Source: Calycina herbarum (taxonomy: Eukaryota > Ascomycota > Leotiomycetes > Helotiales > Pezizellaceae). From it: a stretch of 64,000 bases of DNA. Location of the stretch: assembly GCA_001414485.1 (NCBI GenBank), contig LLEY01000196.1, positions 1-64,000 of the forward strand, given 5' to 3'. The position numbers and the translations under genes are program-made. Positions 1 through 11,320 of the stretch are shown in pieces. Numbering within the stretch: position 1 is the stretch's first letter; each line of letters opens with the position of its first letter. The notes beneath the pieces are model-generated. The model did no database searches and had not been told where the DNA came from. It saw only the letters and a list, made by a program, of their open reading frames with translations.

Positions 1-371
1 GGGTTATAGTTCGAGCTAGGTTGCTTTGGGTCGTTGAGGAGGTTTGCTCCTTCCTCAATGCTGCACGCTGTTAACTCGCGTCTTCCTCCCTCTTCCCCTG
101 ACCCTCTCTGCTACTTCTGATACGAAACTGATCTATAGGTATGTTCAAAGAGTCAGGATGTGTTTCCATTCTTATATTTGCTTGCATGCCACTTTCTTCT
201 TCTCGATTCAAACCACACACCGCTCATATGCACTGCAGATACGGAGCACTAAAGGATACAACTCAGAAGCGAGTTGGTATCCTTTTCAGGCATCCACACA
301 AGGTAGTTGAGATGACTCCACGAAAAAAAATTGATATATAACTCAAGAGCTTGAAGGGGGGAACAACATCT
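1..371. other. Upstream intergenic stretch, no gene seen
   Basis: Only short overlapping open frames occur here, with no recognisable domain, signal peptide or splice pattern. The stretch holds the upstream region of the 2EXR gene and perhaps the end of a gene lying outside the window. No clear TATA box or other regulatory site was recognised. Confidence 0.4.
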
Positions 372-1739
372 ATGATGGATTCTAACCATCGCATTCTGCC
401 CTGGGTACCCCACTCCATAGTCGGCTTCCCATCAAGGCCAAGAACACCAAGCATGGCGAAAACTCTCCGTTTTGAGGGCTTTGGAAAACTCCCATCTGAC
501 CTACGAAGAAAGATTTGGTTCTACAGCCTCCCTGGATCCCAAACGATTCCACTCAGCTTGCAAGTACGAGAAACACTTGACAACGGCCAGAGGATTCTTG
601 AATGGACTCACGACCCTTGTCTTCTAGTGCCATTAAACCTACCGCCTCTCCTTTTCGTCAACCACGAAGCACGCGACATAGTACTCGAGCATTACCACAA
701 ACTGCCCTTCCCTGTAACACCCAACACATATTATTCACGCTCATCAAAAGCAAAATGTGTTTATTTCAATTACGCCACAGACGCGTTCGCAATCCTGTCC
801 GAGCATTTACAGCATCTTTTTCATAGTGCAGCTGGGAATTTTTATATGCTGGATTCGCAGTTCACTCAACTCTTTCCCAACGTTCCCATGAATGTCAAAC
901 GGTTCACGACATGTCATACAAGTATCAAATACCATATAGAGATGAGGGGAGATCCTCCAGAATTCCCTCTTACAGAAAAAGTGCAGCGGGTCCAGAATTG
1001 GTTGTTCATCGGAGCGAAATTGAAGCGGATTAAAGATAATTATTCTCGCGGACACGCCGTATGGAAATCGCCATTACCATTGCAGTTCAAAGGGCTCTGT
1101 CATACCGGGATCGACACAAACGAAGAAGCCTTTCTCCAGCTCACAAAATCCACTCCACACACCCCAAAATTCCACCTCTTCCCAAACCTCCCCTTTGAAC
1201 TTCGTCGCCAAATATGGAAGTACCTACTCCCACCACCAACCCACATCAATCTCAGCCTGCACCCCCAAATACACGTAGACCTCCTACCTTACTTCCGATC
1301 CCTCCTCTCCACCCCAGAGTCCGAACGCGAAGCACTCCCTCCTCAAGACCTACTCTTCTGGCCCGATCCGCGTTTCAATCCCACCCTCCTCCTCGTAAAC
1401 AGAGAAACCCATTCCCTGTTCCTGGAATCGTATACCTGGATTCCGCTTCAATCCGCTCATGTTCCTGGTTGCAATCCCCCTGAGGCAGGGGTGTATTTTG
1501 ATAAATTGAGGGATTGCTTTTTGTTGAGGAAGAGGAATATGTGTTATGTGTTTGCTGAGGGACTGGAGGATCGGTTTACGGGTTTGCCGTTGAGTATTAA
1601 GAGGATGGAGATTAGGGATTTTGTTGAAATTTGTGTTGCTAGTGGATACCCAGTTTTTAGTGCGGCGGGGGGGGAGAAGAAGGGGGAGAATTTGTTGGAG
1701 GGGCTTGTTGAGAATGATTGGAAAGATTGGTCTGGGTGA
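372..1739 (+). CDS. Tandem 2EXR-domain protein
   Basis: Single-exon gene of 455 aa. The frame is open further upstream, but the first ATG is at 372 with a second at 375; an internal Met at the MAKTLRF segment is another possible start. Two copies of the fungal 2EXR (F-box-like) motif are visible: FGKLPSDLRRKIW near residue 35 and FPNLPFELRRQIW near residue 270. Each is followed by a segment ending in LL(F/L)VN.E (LLFVNHEARDI; LLLVNRETHSL), as in this family. 2EXR proteins are abundant and mostly uncharacterised in Pezizomycotina. Sequence alone gives no substrate or partner. Two complete repeats in one chain suggest an internal duplication. The coding frame is undamaged, and the last 250 bases are G-rich. 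Family assignment is firm; function is unknown. Confidence 0.8.
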   Translation: MMDSNHRILPWVPHSIVGFPSRPRTPSMAKTLRFEGFGKLPSDLRRKIWFYSLPGSQTIPLSLQVRETLDNGQRILEWTHDPCLLVPLNLPPLLFVNHEARDIVLEHYHKLPFPVTPNTYYSRSSKAKCVYFNYATDAFAILSEHLQHLFHSAAGNFYMLDSQFTQLFPNVPMNVKRFTTCHTSIKYHIEMRGDPPEFPLTEKVQRVQNWLFIGAKLKRIKDNYSRGHAVWKSPLPLQFKGLCHTGIDTNEEAFLQLTKSTPHTPKFHLFPNLPFELRRQIWKYLLPPPTHINLSLHPQIHVDLLPYFRSLLSTPESEREALPPQDLLFWPDPRFNPTLLLVNRETHSLFLESYTWIPLQSAHVPGCNPPEAGVYFDKLRDCFLLRKRNMCYVFAEGLEDRFTGLPLSIKRMEIRDFVEICVASGYPVFSAAGGEKKGENLLEGLVENDWKDWSG

Positions 1740-2916
1740 GTGATATTTGGGATTTGAAGTTTTTGAGTGATTTTGTGTTGCACTGCGAATGGTCTAGGAT
1801 AATTAACCATATTTTTGAGAAGGTTTAAAAGAATAAGAAGCTCGATTTCTCGAACTTTCGTCGCTTCTCATGCTTGAAGTCGCTTCGAGGGATGTCACGG
1901 GGTGAAAACTTGCTGTTTAATTTTATGACTATTACTTCTCAAGGACCTCTTGACAAGTATTTCCTATTCCTTCATTGCTTTTCGGACTGTTTAGCTAATC
2001 TCTTTTTAGATAGAGTTGCTATTAGTAGAAATATAATCATTGATAGCCCTACATCTTTCGCTCATTTTGAGCTCTCGATATAAGACAGCTCACCTCAACT
2101 TATACACTGCAATCGCCGAAAAGATCTGCAGCATAGATTGGGAAATCCGAATGAGCTCCAAGTTGCACGAACTTCATTCGTCATCGCACTTTATTTACGA
2201 CAAATGACTTTGAAACGTGCTCCACCGGGACGGAATCAGTAAATTTCAACAAGAAAAGACTCAGCATGAGCTTGGGAGACGTAAAGTGCTACGCTGTGAG
2301 GAAAATTCGGAATAACTTAAGAGGCACTGTGAATCGTTCCAATGCTTTTGATTGGCAACTCATGGTTGTGTTGAAGAATTATTCCGTCCCCGCACTTTGC
2401 CCAAAGAAGTCCCCTGTCAACAGGGATTACGCGAGGGGTTGGAGTCTTGGGGACGACTCCACTCCTAGTTTTCGGAAAGACCGAAACAAAAAGAATTACA
2501 ATTCACAAGAACCCTTAACAGAAGTGAAAAGGATTTCCAGGAGTTGTTCTAAGCATTCAATTTGTTTTTAACCCTATACTTCAACCAGCACCTAAAAGTA
2601 AGGTCGAGCTGGTTTACTTGCAAGTGCAGCACCTTTTCCTGTCTTTTAGCCTCATGTGGATAATGTTTCATGTTTCGGACGCGGACAACTCTATTTAATC
2701 CACCATTGACTTTTTAGATGAACTGACAGTCCTCCAATCTGCTGACGCAAAGACTCAAAATGGTTTTTATATATATAGAGAGGAGTGATGCCCAGTCTTT
2801 ACGCTTGATTCTAGTAAGCAAATAGCTTTCACTTTTTTCACCCACATTCATTACTTTCTACTGTATATTTTTCTTCTTGCTTGTTCGCATTGATTGCTTG
2901 AATTTACTCTTTAAAA
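1740..2916. other. Intergenic region with promoter of the esterase gene
   Basis: About 1.2 kb between the 2EXR gene and the SGNH esterase. Two short open frames (around 1874-2083 and 2266-2571) have no recognisable content. The right end, next to the TATA-like run at 2768, is probably the esterase promoter and leader, since pyrimidine-rich tracts (ttttttc, ttttcttcttgc) precede the start codon. Confidence 0.4.
2768..2777 (+). promoter_or_regulatory. TATA-like element upstream of the esterase
   Basis: A run of alternating TA (five TA units) about 140 bp before the ATG at 2917, followed by a pyrimidine-rich leader. Position and composition fit a fungal core promoter. This is inferred from position only. 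Confidence 0.4.
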
Positions 2917-3964
2917 ATGCTTTACTCTTCTCTGTACAAGGCTTTGTTGGTGAGCGGCTTAGTGCTTGGGTCAGCTGGTATGTGTTGGAGATTGGATAAG
3001 AGAACAGAATTTCTGGATCTAATGTCGTTTAGTTGCTTTACCTCAACATGTTCCTCGGGCGGAAGATTATGAGTGCGATGACTCGGACGACGTGACGAGT
3101 TCTGCATCAACAAGCAGTATCTTTTCTACCACCGCAGTAGCAACTGTTGCCGCAGCTCCAACCAAATCATCCGCCGTTCTTTCATCCTCAGTAAGAGCAT
3201 CCTCAACAAAAACCACAGCCTCCGCAATCCCTTCAAGCACAAAAGCTGCATCTTCCACCTCCAGCACTCTGAGTACCTCAACAGCACTCCGCATCTTGGC
3301 ACTCGGTGACAGCATCACATACGGCTTCAATGAATCCCCAGGGAATTCTTACCGTCGATTCCTCCAGTGCTCACTCTCAACATCCGGATACGCAGTAACT
3401 TATGTCGGAACGACCACGAACGGAGACTGGACTAACAACGCCAACGATGGATACGTCAGTCAAGAAATCACCGCCATCGGCACCTCCGCAGCATATATTC
3501 TCTCCCAAACACCTTCTCCAAATGTAGTCTTACTTCACGCCGGTTCAAACGACATCCTCCACTCTGTCGATGTATCCTCTGCCCCTGACAGACTAGGAAC
3601 ATTAATTGATTCCGTCATCTCCTCAACCGGGGCCTCAGTCCTCGTCGCTCAAATCATCGGTCTAGGAACAGGATATACCGAATACAACGACGCAGTAGCG
3701 ACTTATAACGCCGCTATTCCTGCGATTGTTGCAGCCAGAGTCGCCCATGGAAAGAATGTCGCGGTCGTGGATATGAATCCTGTGGTTGATGCTGATGAGC
3801 TTATCGATGGTATCCATCCTATTGCTTCTGGCTATAAAAAGATGGCTGCTGCATGGTTGGAGGGATTGCAGGGGTTGAGCGTTAGTAATGTTACTGGGGC
3901 TTATACTGATTTGGGAGCTAGTGCTGTTCCCAGCAGTGGCAGTTGTGCTGATTTGGCAGCATGA
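2917..3964 (+). CDS. Secreted SGNH/GDSL esterase, CE3-like (acetylxylan esterase type)
   Basis: Two exons, 2917-2977 and 3033-3964, encode 330 aa. The 55-nt intron has GTATGT, a CTAAT branch and TTTAG, and its removal joins a signal peptide (MLYSSLYKALLVSGLVLGSA) in frame to the main open frame. Residues about 43-105 form a Ser/Thr/Ala-rich linker, probably O-glycosylated. The SGNH core follows with block I GDSIT (catalytic Ser about 114), block III GSND (191-194) and block V DGIH (279-282, catalytic Asp/His). The spacing resembles the XynB-like/CE3 group, which removes acetyl groups from xylan. Substrate is inferred, and another carbohydrate ester is possible. A TATA-like run lies upstream. 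The long Ser-rich segment placed before the catalytic domain is unusual and could be a stalk or the remains of a carbohydrate-binding linker. Confidence 0.85.
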
Positions 3965-4233
3965 GTTGGTTGAATGGGATAAACTTTACCTTTTCACCGC
4001 TTCTAAGTCTGCTGTGTATCGCTCTCGGCTTGATAAATAGGGAATGGGCTAGTTGTACTTGCTTCTGTCAAGTAGTACGTACTCTAAGCGAAGCCCAACT
4101 GACCAAACCAAATCTTCACTTACACACTTTCCAAAATGTAATCCACAAAATATCCTCAATACCTCTCTTGTATTCAAACTTCCAAACTTTCCAAGATTCG
4201 CAACCCTCTTCCTTTCCCCTTCCCAAGATCAAA

Positions 4234-4467
4234 ATGCACATTTCACACCCCCTCACAACCCTCGTCCTCTTCACCCTTTCCATCCCCCCCACCATCTCTG
4301 CACGTCCAACCTCAGAAACCACACAAACATGCACGGACCTCTGCAACATCTGCAATTACTCATGCCTCAATTATTGCGAAGAATCCGGCACTCTCCAGAA
4401 CTATTGTGTGGAATTCTTTTGTTTAGGCAGCTTAGATGAATGTTTATCTCATCGCCCGAGCAATTAA
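4234..4467 (+). CDS. Small secreted cysteine-rich protein (effector-like)
   Basis: A 77-aa single-exon protein. The frame is open upstream, but the ATG at 4234 starts directly with a signal peptide (MHISHPLTTLVLFTLSIPPT, cleavage probably after ISA). The mature part is about 53 aa with eight cysteines spaced C-x3-C-x2-C-x3-C-x3-C-x9-C-x4-C-x6-C, an even number that allows four disulfides. It lies 270 bp downstream of the SGNH esterase on the same strand, and a pyrimidine-rich leader precedes it. No family was recognised. Size, secretion signal and cysteine density fit fungal effector or antimicrobial candidates, but nothing in the sequence proves such a role. Gene reality is supported by the sharp signal-peptide/cysteine architecture, although the gene is short. 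Confidence 0.6.
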   Translation: MHISHPLTTLVLFTLSIPPTISARPTSETTQTCTDLCNICNYSCLNYCEESGTLQNYCVEFFCLGSLDECLSHRPSN

Positions 4468-7400
4468 GTGAGTAAGTGCTTCTTCTTCTGCCTTAGACCT
4501 TGTTTGTCGTCTTTTGGCTTTCCTTGCTACAGTACGAAGAGGGGGTTGATAGTTGTGGTTTGTCGGAAGTTGGGTGTTGGGCTTTGGGGTATGGGTGGTA
4601 ATTACAACCAGTGGTTTGGGAAGAGGGGAAACGGGCTGGTAATACTGGTGGAGGTAAGGCGTCCTTTTCGTTTGGGAAAACATCCCATCTTGGTTTTTAT
4701 GGGATATACTTGATTGATCACATTCACTAAAAGAAGCAGGGATAAGGCAGAAGACAGCTATCCCAAACTCCAGCTCGGTTCCACGAGAACCACGTGCACA
4801 TGTACTGAAGCAGTAAAATACAAGCGGGATTCGACTTCGACCCTTTTCGAAGAGCTTCACGATCCAGGAGACCTTTTCAGTTCTAGACCTTTCCGGGGAG
4901 TTAGCTGCTTTCTACTTATTTCAGCCAGAGTACATGTCCGTACATCCGTAAGCAAAACATTTCGTGAAATGGTTTGTTTTTCTTCAGCTGCACCTTCACG
5001 AAATGACTTCGACTCAATGCTACAGTATGCATCACACGTGTCTTATCTTCATAGGACGGAACTTCCATGTTCGGAAACTTCTTTTCGTCTTTTGTTGACA
5101 TGATAGAATCGAGAATTTCATTTGCACTTCTGGAGTTTGAGAATGCAGCGAAGAAGGGGGATTTCCTAGGTACAGCGGGAGTGAGGATGGAAATTTCGCG
5201 CGAGAAGTGGGTAAGGCCAATTTCCAATCGTTCTTTGTACAGTTGAAATGGAAGGATATTAAATTGACAGAAACCAATGATGCTGCTTTTGACTTGATAC
5301 TTTGTAGAAAAGTATGTACAACTTCGTATTTACGTACACTTTCAGGAGTCTTCTGTGGTAAGGGGTCAATGGAGTTAAGGGTCAAGTGGTTTGAGACTGG
5401 AGAGGAAGGAACGTGGGGTGGAGGGCAGAGTGTCGTCAAGGTCTTGCGCGGCAGCAGGTGGCGCGAGGGTAGCAAATTGTGAAGGCCGAGTGAGTCGAGG
5501 GTTGAGTCGAGGTGGTGCAGGTGATTTTCAGTTATGAAGAGATTTCAACTAGGCGAAGATCGTACAGACAGCTAGAAACGGCACAGGATCTTGGTCGAGA
5601 TATCAAATTATTATTGAATACCGTTCGAATTGACAAGTGTTGATGGAAAAACAGTTGTATAATCACCAAGGTCCCTGTCTATCTAGCCGCTTGGTTTTTC
5701 CATCTGATGATATACTGACAAAGCTCGAATAGGGTATGGTACATGGTGATATGGCTGTCTATAATTGCACAATCCCAGCAGGAACTCTTGTTACAGACAC
5801 CAGCACCGTCACGCTGGGCCACCTCCTCTCGGACTGGGACCGCATCACTGTCACCCAGTTATGTAAGCAAACAAAGCTTTCTCTACTTATCCCAAGATAA
5901 CTAGCCGACTGACTGAGTCGGACTCGATATTGGGACAGATTCTTGACTTTATTGAGCTCCACTGTTGAACTCATGAGTTTGGAGATACGAAATCTGATCT
6001 TGATACCCGGGAATTGAGGCTCCACTTCCAAGTAACTTTTTCTTTCTATGTCTCTGTAACTGAATATATTCCCAATCGCGCTTGTACTGCTGCTTCATCT
6101 ACTGTTTCCTTGTTGTGGGTGTGATTGCACCGTGGATATTGAAAATGAAATGGGATACTGCACTTGTGTTGCAATAAATGACCCACGTGCTGGATTTTGG
6201 CCGTCGAGGGAAAAGAGGAAATTTGACGCTTTGTCATTGTGTCTCGCGTTTGAGTCAAAGTCTTGATGGCTCCATACTTCAGATGAGAGGTGAAAGTCTT
6301 GATGGTGAAACATTGAACTTGTACTTGCAAGGCTGGTTTGTTTCCATACTTACGGCTGAGTAGAAGAATGTTATATGAACAAGCCTTGAACACTAGACTT
6401 TATCATACGAGAATGTTGAAGAATATCGCTTATCTTTAGACGTCCTCGTAGAATTGATCCAATTGTTCTGAGTATTGTAGTGCAATATCTTTTAGTGAGT
6501 GTACGTAGAACGATGATTGGGACGTAAACGGTACGCGCTAAGAAGGAGAAATTAGAGACCCTGCCCGCTTTATGATAAATGTGCCTTGGAAAGGCAGTTC
6601 GGCAATGATACGTAAAAAAGACCAAATCAAGTACGCAAAAAATGGGAAGAGCATTTGAGCACTGCTCGAGTACTGACTCCAGTATCGTGCTAAAGAAGTC
6701 CAAGAACAGTATTTCGATCCTTCTAGAGTCGTCGGCCATAAGATGACTTTTGCGCAGGAGACAGATCGAAGTGTCATGAATTCAAACTCGAAAACACAGA
6801 ACACACAAAGAAAATTCAAATCAACTCCAATACCCCCCAGAAACTCGTGACATTATTCAGCCAAGCGAGTCGAAAAGGACGCGCGATAGTGCTCCCTTAA
6901 TTTAAGTAACCCCATAATTCCCAGGATCCATATAAAAGAACGGTCCAAGTCGGAAACAATTGAGCGATCAGAAACAAAGATTCATATAAATTTAATTAAT
7001 TCTCTTGAGTGAACTCCTTGTCTGCTTACACTGTAATTGCGCTGCCTGCAGTGAGCCTTCCAAGAATAAAGACTTGTTTTCTGGGAAAGTGATACTCTGC
7101 ATTGCTCATCACGAGTCGGCAAAGATACTATGTCCCGTCTGTACGTAGAAAAATCAATTGTTTGACCAAATGTCAAGATTGCTGACGATGATCTGACGAT
7201 CTGAATTTATCCACCTGGTTATTTAAATTCCCGCCCCGCAAAAATGACTTCGGGAACTGGAACGAGGTCCGTGTTTCCCAAAATAGCTCCACTAGCCCGT
7301 CACGTGTTTGCAATTATCAAGATTTTCATCACCCCATTTCCGTCTTCTTTCACCAATCCTGCTCAAGAGAAAACTCCAACTCCACGTGTGAAACACGTTC

Positions 7401-8310
7401 AGAACACGTTTGAAGAATTGCGAAGTGCAACAGACCGGAGCAAAATACAGAACTTTTCCCATAAAATCACGTGTGTCTAATTATCATATGAAGAAGTGAC
7501 TGTTGGGAAGCGATGCGAATGACATCAGGTTGCCGAGTGAAGGAACGACAAGCATAAACGAGAGGTGTGTATAAACTTTGGAAGGCATAAAGCAGACTAA
7601 ATGGATTGGATGCACGTACTCGAGTAGAAAACTACAGTACTGCGTTAAACTGTTGACCCCTCGCCTCAACGAAAACTCGTATTAAAGAAACACCACGCAT
7701 CATCCATCCAATATGCACTTCCGAATTCCGAAGAAACGAGTTTTAGTTCGCGCTGACTGCGTAGAGGTGCGCGGCGTATTTCTCATTGCTGCAGTTGAGA
7801 TGATGCTCGGCAATTCTCTCGTCCAAGATGGGAACGAACCCCTGAAACACTCGACAGCCGCAAATTGACCCACACCCGCAGATCTTGTTCGCTAAGAAAA
7901 ACACTTTGGCCTAATGCACCGCCTTGATTGTTACAGGATTCCGCTCGCAGACGTCAAATGCCAGTGCAGCAATCTAGGGGATGCTTTTTGATGATCTGAG
8001 GCTGGGGTTTTGCGTCGTTGATGCCTTTCGGCCTGGGCAAGAGCGAGGATTGGATGTTTCGTCGCTTTTTCGAGCAAGTGGGTGTGAAGCACTGGCGGGG
8101 AGACCCATGGAGTCCGGTTGCCCCAAGAAGTTGACGTCTGTGTGATTTTCCATTTGATAAACCTTCTCCTTCTTCCCTATTTCACTGTCGTTTTTGGTCC
8201 TGAAAGCTTGGTTCATCAAGTGTACTCTCGTTGATTCGCAGACTTCTTTCGCTTTGCTCTGTCCTCACTAATTCGTCACTTACTCAACGCTTTGGCCCTA
8301 ATATCTTTTG
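4468..8310. other. 3.8-kb gene-poor region with repeated CACGTG boxes
   Basis: No open frame here has a convincing domain, signal peptide or exon chain. Palindromic CACGTG occurs at 4791, 5035, 6184, 7301, 7383 and 7468, with further CACGTT at about 7394 and 7405. A short peptide-like frame at 5735-5899 could be a gene relic. The right end is the upstream region of the chitin deacetylase gene. Confidence 0.4.
7301..7473. promoter_or_regulatory. Cluster of CACGTG (E-box-like) sites
   Basis: Three perfect CACGTG palindromes (7301-7306, 7383-7388, 7468-7473) and two CACGTT variants fall within 173 bp. In fungi this core is bound by bHLH factors such as Cbf1, Pho4 or SREBP relatives. The nearest annotated start downstream is the chitin deacetylase, 840 bp away, so the regulated gene is uncertain. 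Confidence 0.35.
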
Positions 8311-9808
8311 ATGGTCAAGATGCGTTTTTATACCTCCGTCGCCGTTATAGCCTGTGGGCTCAATGTTGCTCTTGCTGGAGTCCTAGACTATCCAATATCC
8401 CGAAGAGAAGTTTCACCGGACAATACATGCGGAACCACCGGAACTGGAGGAACCGCTAGCTCATATACATGTCCTACCGATCTGCCATGCTGCTCTGTTA
8501 ATGGGTTCTGCGGATCGACAGATGTTTACTGCCTCACATCAGGAGGTTGTCAAGCTAAATTTGGGACATGCAATATGACAGCGACGGGAGGGACTGGAGG
8601 AACTACCAGTCCTAGTGGTGGGGAATGTGGTGCTGGAAAAGGAAGTTGTGGTACGACTGAGTGTTGCTCTGCTGCTGGGTTTTGTGGTACTGGTTCAGGT
8701 ACGTTGGTCATCAATACTCCCTGTATTATAGAATACTGATATGCTTGAAGATTTCTGTAAAGCTCCCGACTGCCAATTCAACTTTGGGCCTGCTTGTGAT
8801 GCGAATGCTATCCCATCCGGCACGAACACGTCCTCCATTGCTCGAACGAAAGTTGGAAATGTTCTCTACGGCTCAGCGGGTATCTATGATTGCTCGACGA
8901 AAGGAGATATGGCTCTTACCTTTGATGATGGACCATTTATATACACAGGCCACATCTTGGATTTGTTGAAACAATATAATGCCAGTGCAACTTTCTTCGT
9001 TACCGGGAACAACAATGGTATGCTTGCTTTGTTATGAGAGAATAAGCGAAGACTGATCATTTTAATTCATAGGCAAGGGAGCAATTGACAACACTAGCAC
9101 GCCTTGGCCTGCACTCCTCAAGTAAGTTGCAAGAATAATCTCCACTTCAGGGGGCAACTCTAATATCATTCCCAGACGCATGTACGATGAAGGCCATCAA
9201 ATTGCATCTCACACCTGGTCTCACCCCGATCTTTGTAACATCACATCGGCTCAACGAAAAGACGAGATGTACAAAAATGAAATGGCAATTAGAAATGTTG
9301 TCGGTGTAATTCCAACATACATGAGACCTCCTTTCTCAAGTTGTACTGCTGGTAAGTTCATTCCCCCTGACAAAGTCCTGAACCACACAACTAACGAATG
9401 ATAGAATGTGGCTGTGAGGCAGACTTGGAAGCACTAGGCTACCACATCACATATTTTGTAAGTACCTCGATCCGGAAAAAAACCCCCTCAGAAAATTACA
9501 CCTTCTAACATATCTTGTAGGATCTCGATACTTCTGATTATCTAAATGACAGCCCAACCCTAATTCAAAATTCCAAAAATATCTTCGACGCAGCACTAGC
9601 TGGGAAATCACCAACCACCGATGAATTCCTCGTCATCGGTCACGATATCCACAATCAAACCTCAGAAGTACTAGTAGAATACATGTTGAAAGGCCTTACC
9701 GCCGGAGGTTACAAACCTGTCACTGTAGGAACCTGTCTTGGAGATGATCAAGCCAATTGGTACAGAGTCGACGGTACCACTACTCTTGGCACGAGAGGCG
9801 AGCAATAA
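8311..9808 (+). CDS. Chitin deacetylase (NodB polysaccharide deacetylase with two CBM18 modules)
   Basis: Six exons: 8311-8698, 8751-9017, 9073-9121, 9176-9351, 9405-9457 and 9521-9808, giving 406 aa. All five introns are 52-63 nt, GT-AG, and keep frame. An alternative start at 8320 begins the signal peptide (MRFYTSVAVIACGLNVALAG) more tightly. Two cysteine-rich CBM18-type chitin-binding modules follow (about 40-80, and about 103-150 interrupted by intron 1), separated by Gly/Thr-rich linkers. The NodB domain has motif 1 TFDDGP (186-191, catalytic base and metal Asp), motif 2 SHTWSH (246-251, metal His pair), motif 3 RPPFSS (285-290), motif 4 DLDTSDY (312-318) and motif 5 with His in VIGHDIH (352). 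All catalytic residues appear present. The enzyme would remove acetyl groups from chitin at the cell wall, giving chitosan; in pathogens this can mask chitin from hosts. No GPI signal is obvious at the C-terminus. Confidence 0.9.
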
Positions 9809-11320
9809 TTTGAATTTGTGATTTTTTGGGGCGTTGTTTTTGGGAACATCGGGACGATTTTGGATTTTTGGGATTTGGGTCAGGATCTTAATACTGGGTC
9901 GGGAATTGGAAATAGGTATATCCAGTATGTCAATGGTATTGCATTCTTGGGTTTTACAGCTAGCATAGAGTGATGACTCTGCGAGCTGCACCGCGTTGGA
10001 AACGCTGAAAATATGAACTTCTATACATAGAACAACCTCTATGAAAATTGGTGATTTTGCAACACTGTCATGACACCTGCTCATCCAAGAACCAAAAACA
10101 TCAAATTGTAAGCCTCTTTTCGCCACTTGGGAGAGCCGTGAGCACCGCTAAAACGAAGGAATCGAACGGCGGGAGACAGTTGTGTTGGCACTCTTGTTTC
10201 AAGTACCAGTTTCTACTCGCCGAATCCAGGTTTTTCTCATTAAATTTTCTCATTAACAATGCCTTCGCTTTCCGGAAAATCGTATGTAAAGAACGTCAAA
10301 TACTCACAACTGTATACTCTTCTGTAAGACAAGCGAAAACAAGGGATGAAGCAAACACGGGCTTCAACTTAAAGGGTGCTACTAAAGTGTATATAGTCCA
10401 CATTCGTTTCTCTTTTGCAAGCTACGTATTAATGTTTTTTGAGTACCCATTTTGGAAGCAAAGTACGGCACGAATTCAAGATACAAGATGAAAATCACTC
10501 TCGAGGACCAGGGTGACCCACTTGTTGGAGCCATGCTCAACATCGCGAGAGTAGTAGTAACATGATGGGAACCAAAGTTCCTGCACCACTTGGTTTAACT
10601 GTGTAGGAATCGATGGATAGAACAAGTCCACGTACCAGTTATAAATTGAGTGTTTTGGGTTGGATATCTAAAGTCGAAACAGATCAATTAACACCGTCAT
10701 CTTCTGTGGGTTGCATCTTTAAAGGAGGATGAGATCGAGATGAATTTCGTTCGTACGAGGCAGTACCAGACCTCATATATTTGACAAAATCCAACAGTGA
10801 ATAGGGTTTTGCGATCATGAGCAGAAATTTCGTAAGATGAGATGAATAGAGGGCCTAGGGATTGCCGGATCAAGGAAAGCCCTGTAACCATCACCCACTT
10901 CAGCAATACACATGGCGATGAAGATCTTATGAAAGCGACTGTGGCCTACAAATCCACATCAATATAATGTCAAAACAAGTGAGATATCTTATCAATACTT
11001 TAACACGCCAGGGGAAAAAATCAAATTTCATGACTCGGGTATTGCTATGATCCGCCGAAAAAAGGGAACAAGGATTCTCTGCTATCGATACAAAAAAACA
11101 AACCATCTCCACAAAGAAAGGACATGTACTGCGCAAAAGGATATGTCCGAAAACCCTACTGCTCCCAGAAACGTAGGTATGAAATGTACAAACCACCCCC
11201 AAATCTGTGACAGTTGATACGCCATCCCATCTGAGCTACCGTCTATCCATAGAACCGGTTGCTGAATACAAGTCAAAATGAGAAAAGTATGGTGTACATT
11301 GCGTATGGATCAAGACGTTA
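9809..11320. other. Convergent intergenic region, no gene seen
   Basis: 1.5 kb between two converging genes (chitin deacetylase and HMG-box protein). Open frames at 9671-10126 (minus) and 10048-10491 (plus) are overlapping, have no recognisable domain and lack a plausible exon chain. The region presumably holds both 3' untranslated regions; nothing else could be supported. Confidence 0.4.

Noticed and set aside
4444..4860. 138-codon minus-strand frame with basic C-terminus
   Set aside because: It overlaps the end of the small secreted protein gene antisense and has no domain or conserved-looking pattern; probably fortuitous.
5735..5899. A 54-codon plus-strand frame (MVHGDMAVYNCTIPAG...)
   Set aside because: It has protein-like composition but no recognisable family, no exon partners and no signal peptide; it may be a gene relic.
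10048..10491. 147-codon plus-strand frame between converging genes
   Set aside because: No domain, lies in probable 3' untranslated sequence and overlaps an opposite frame.
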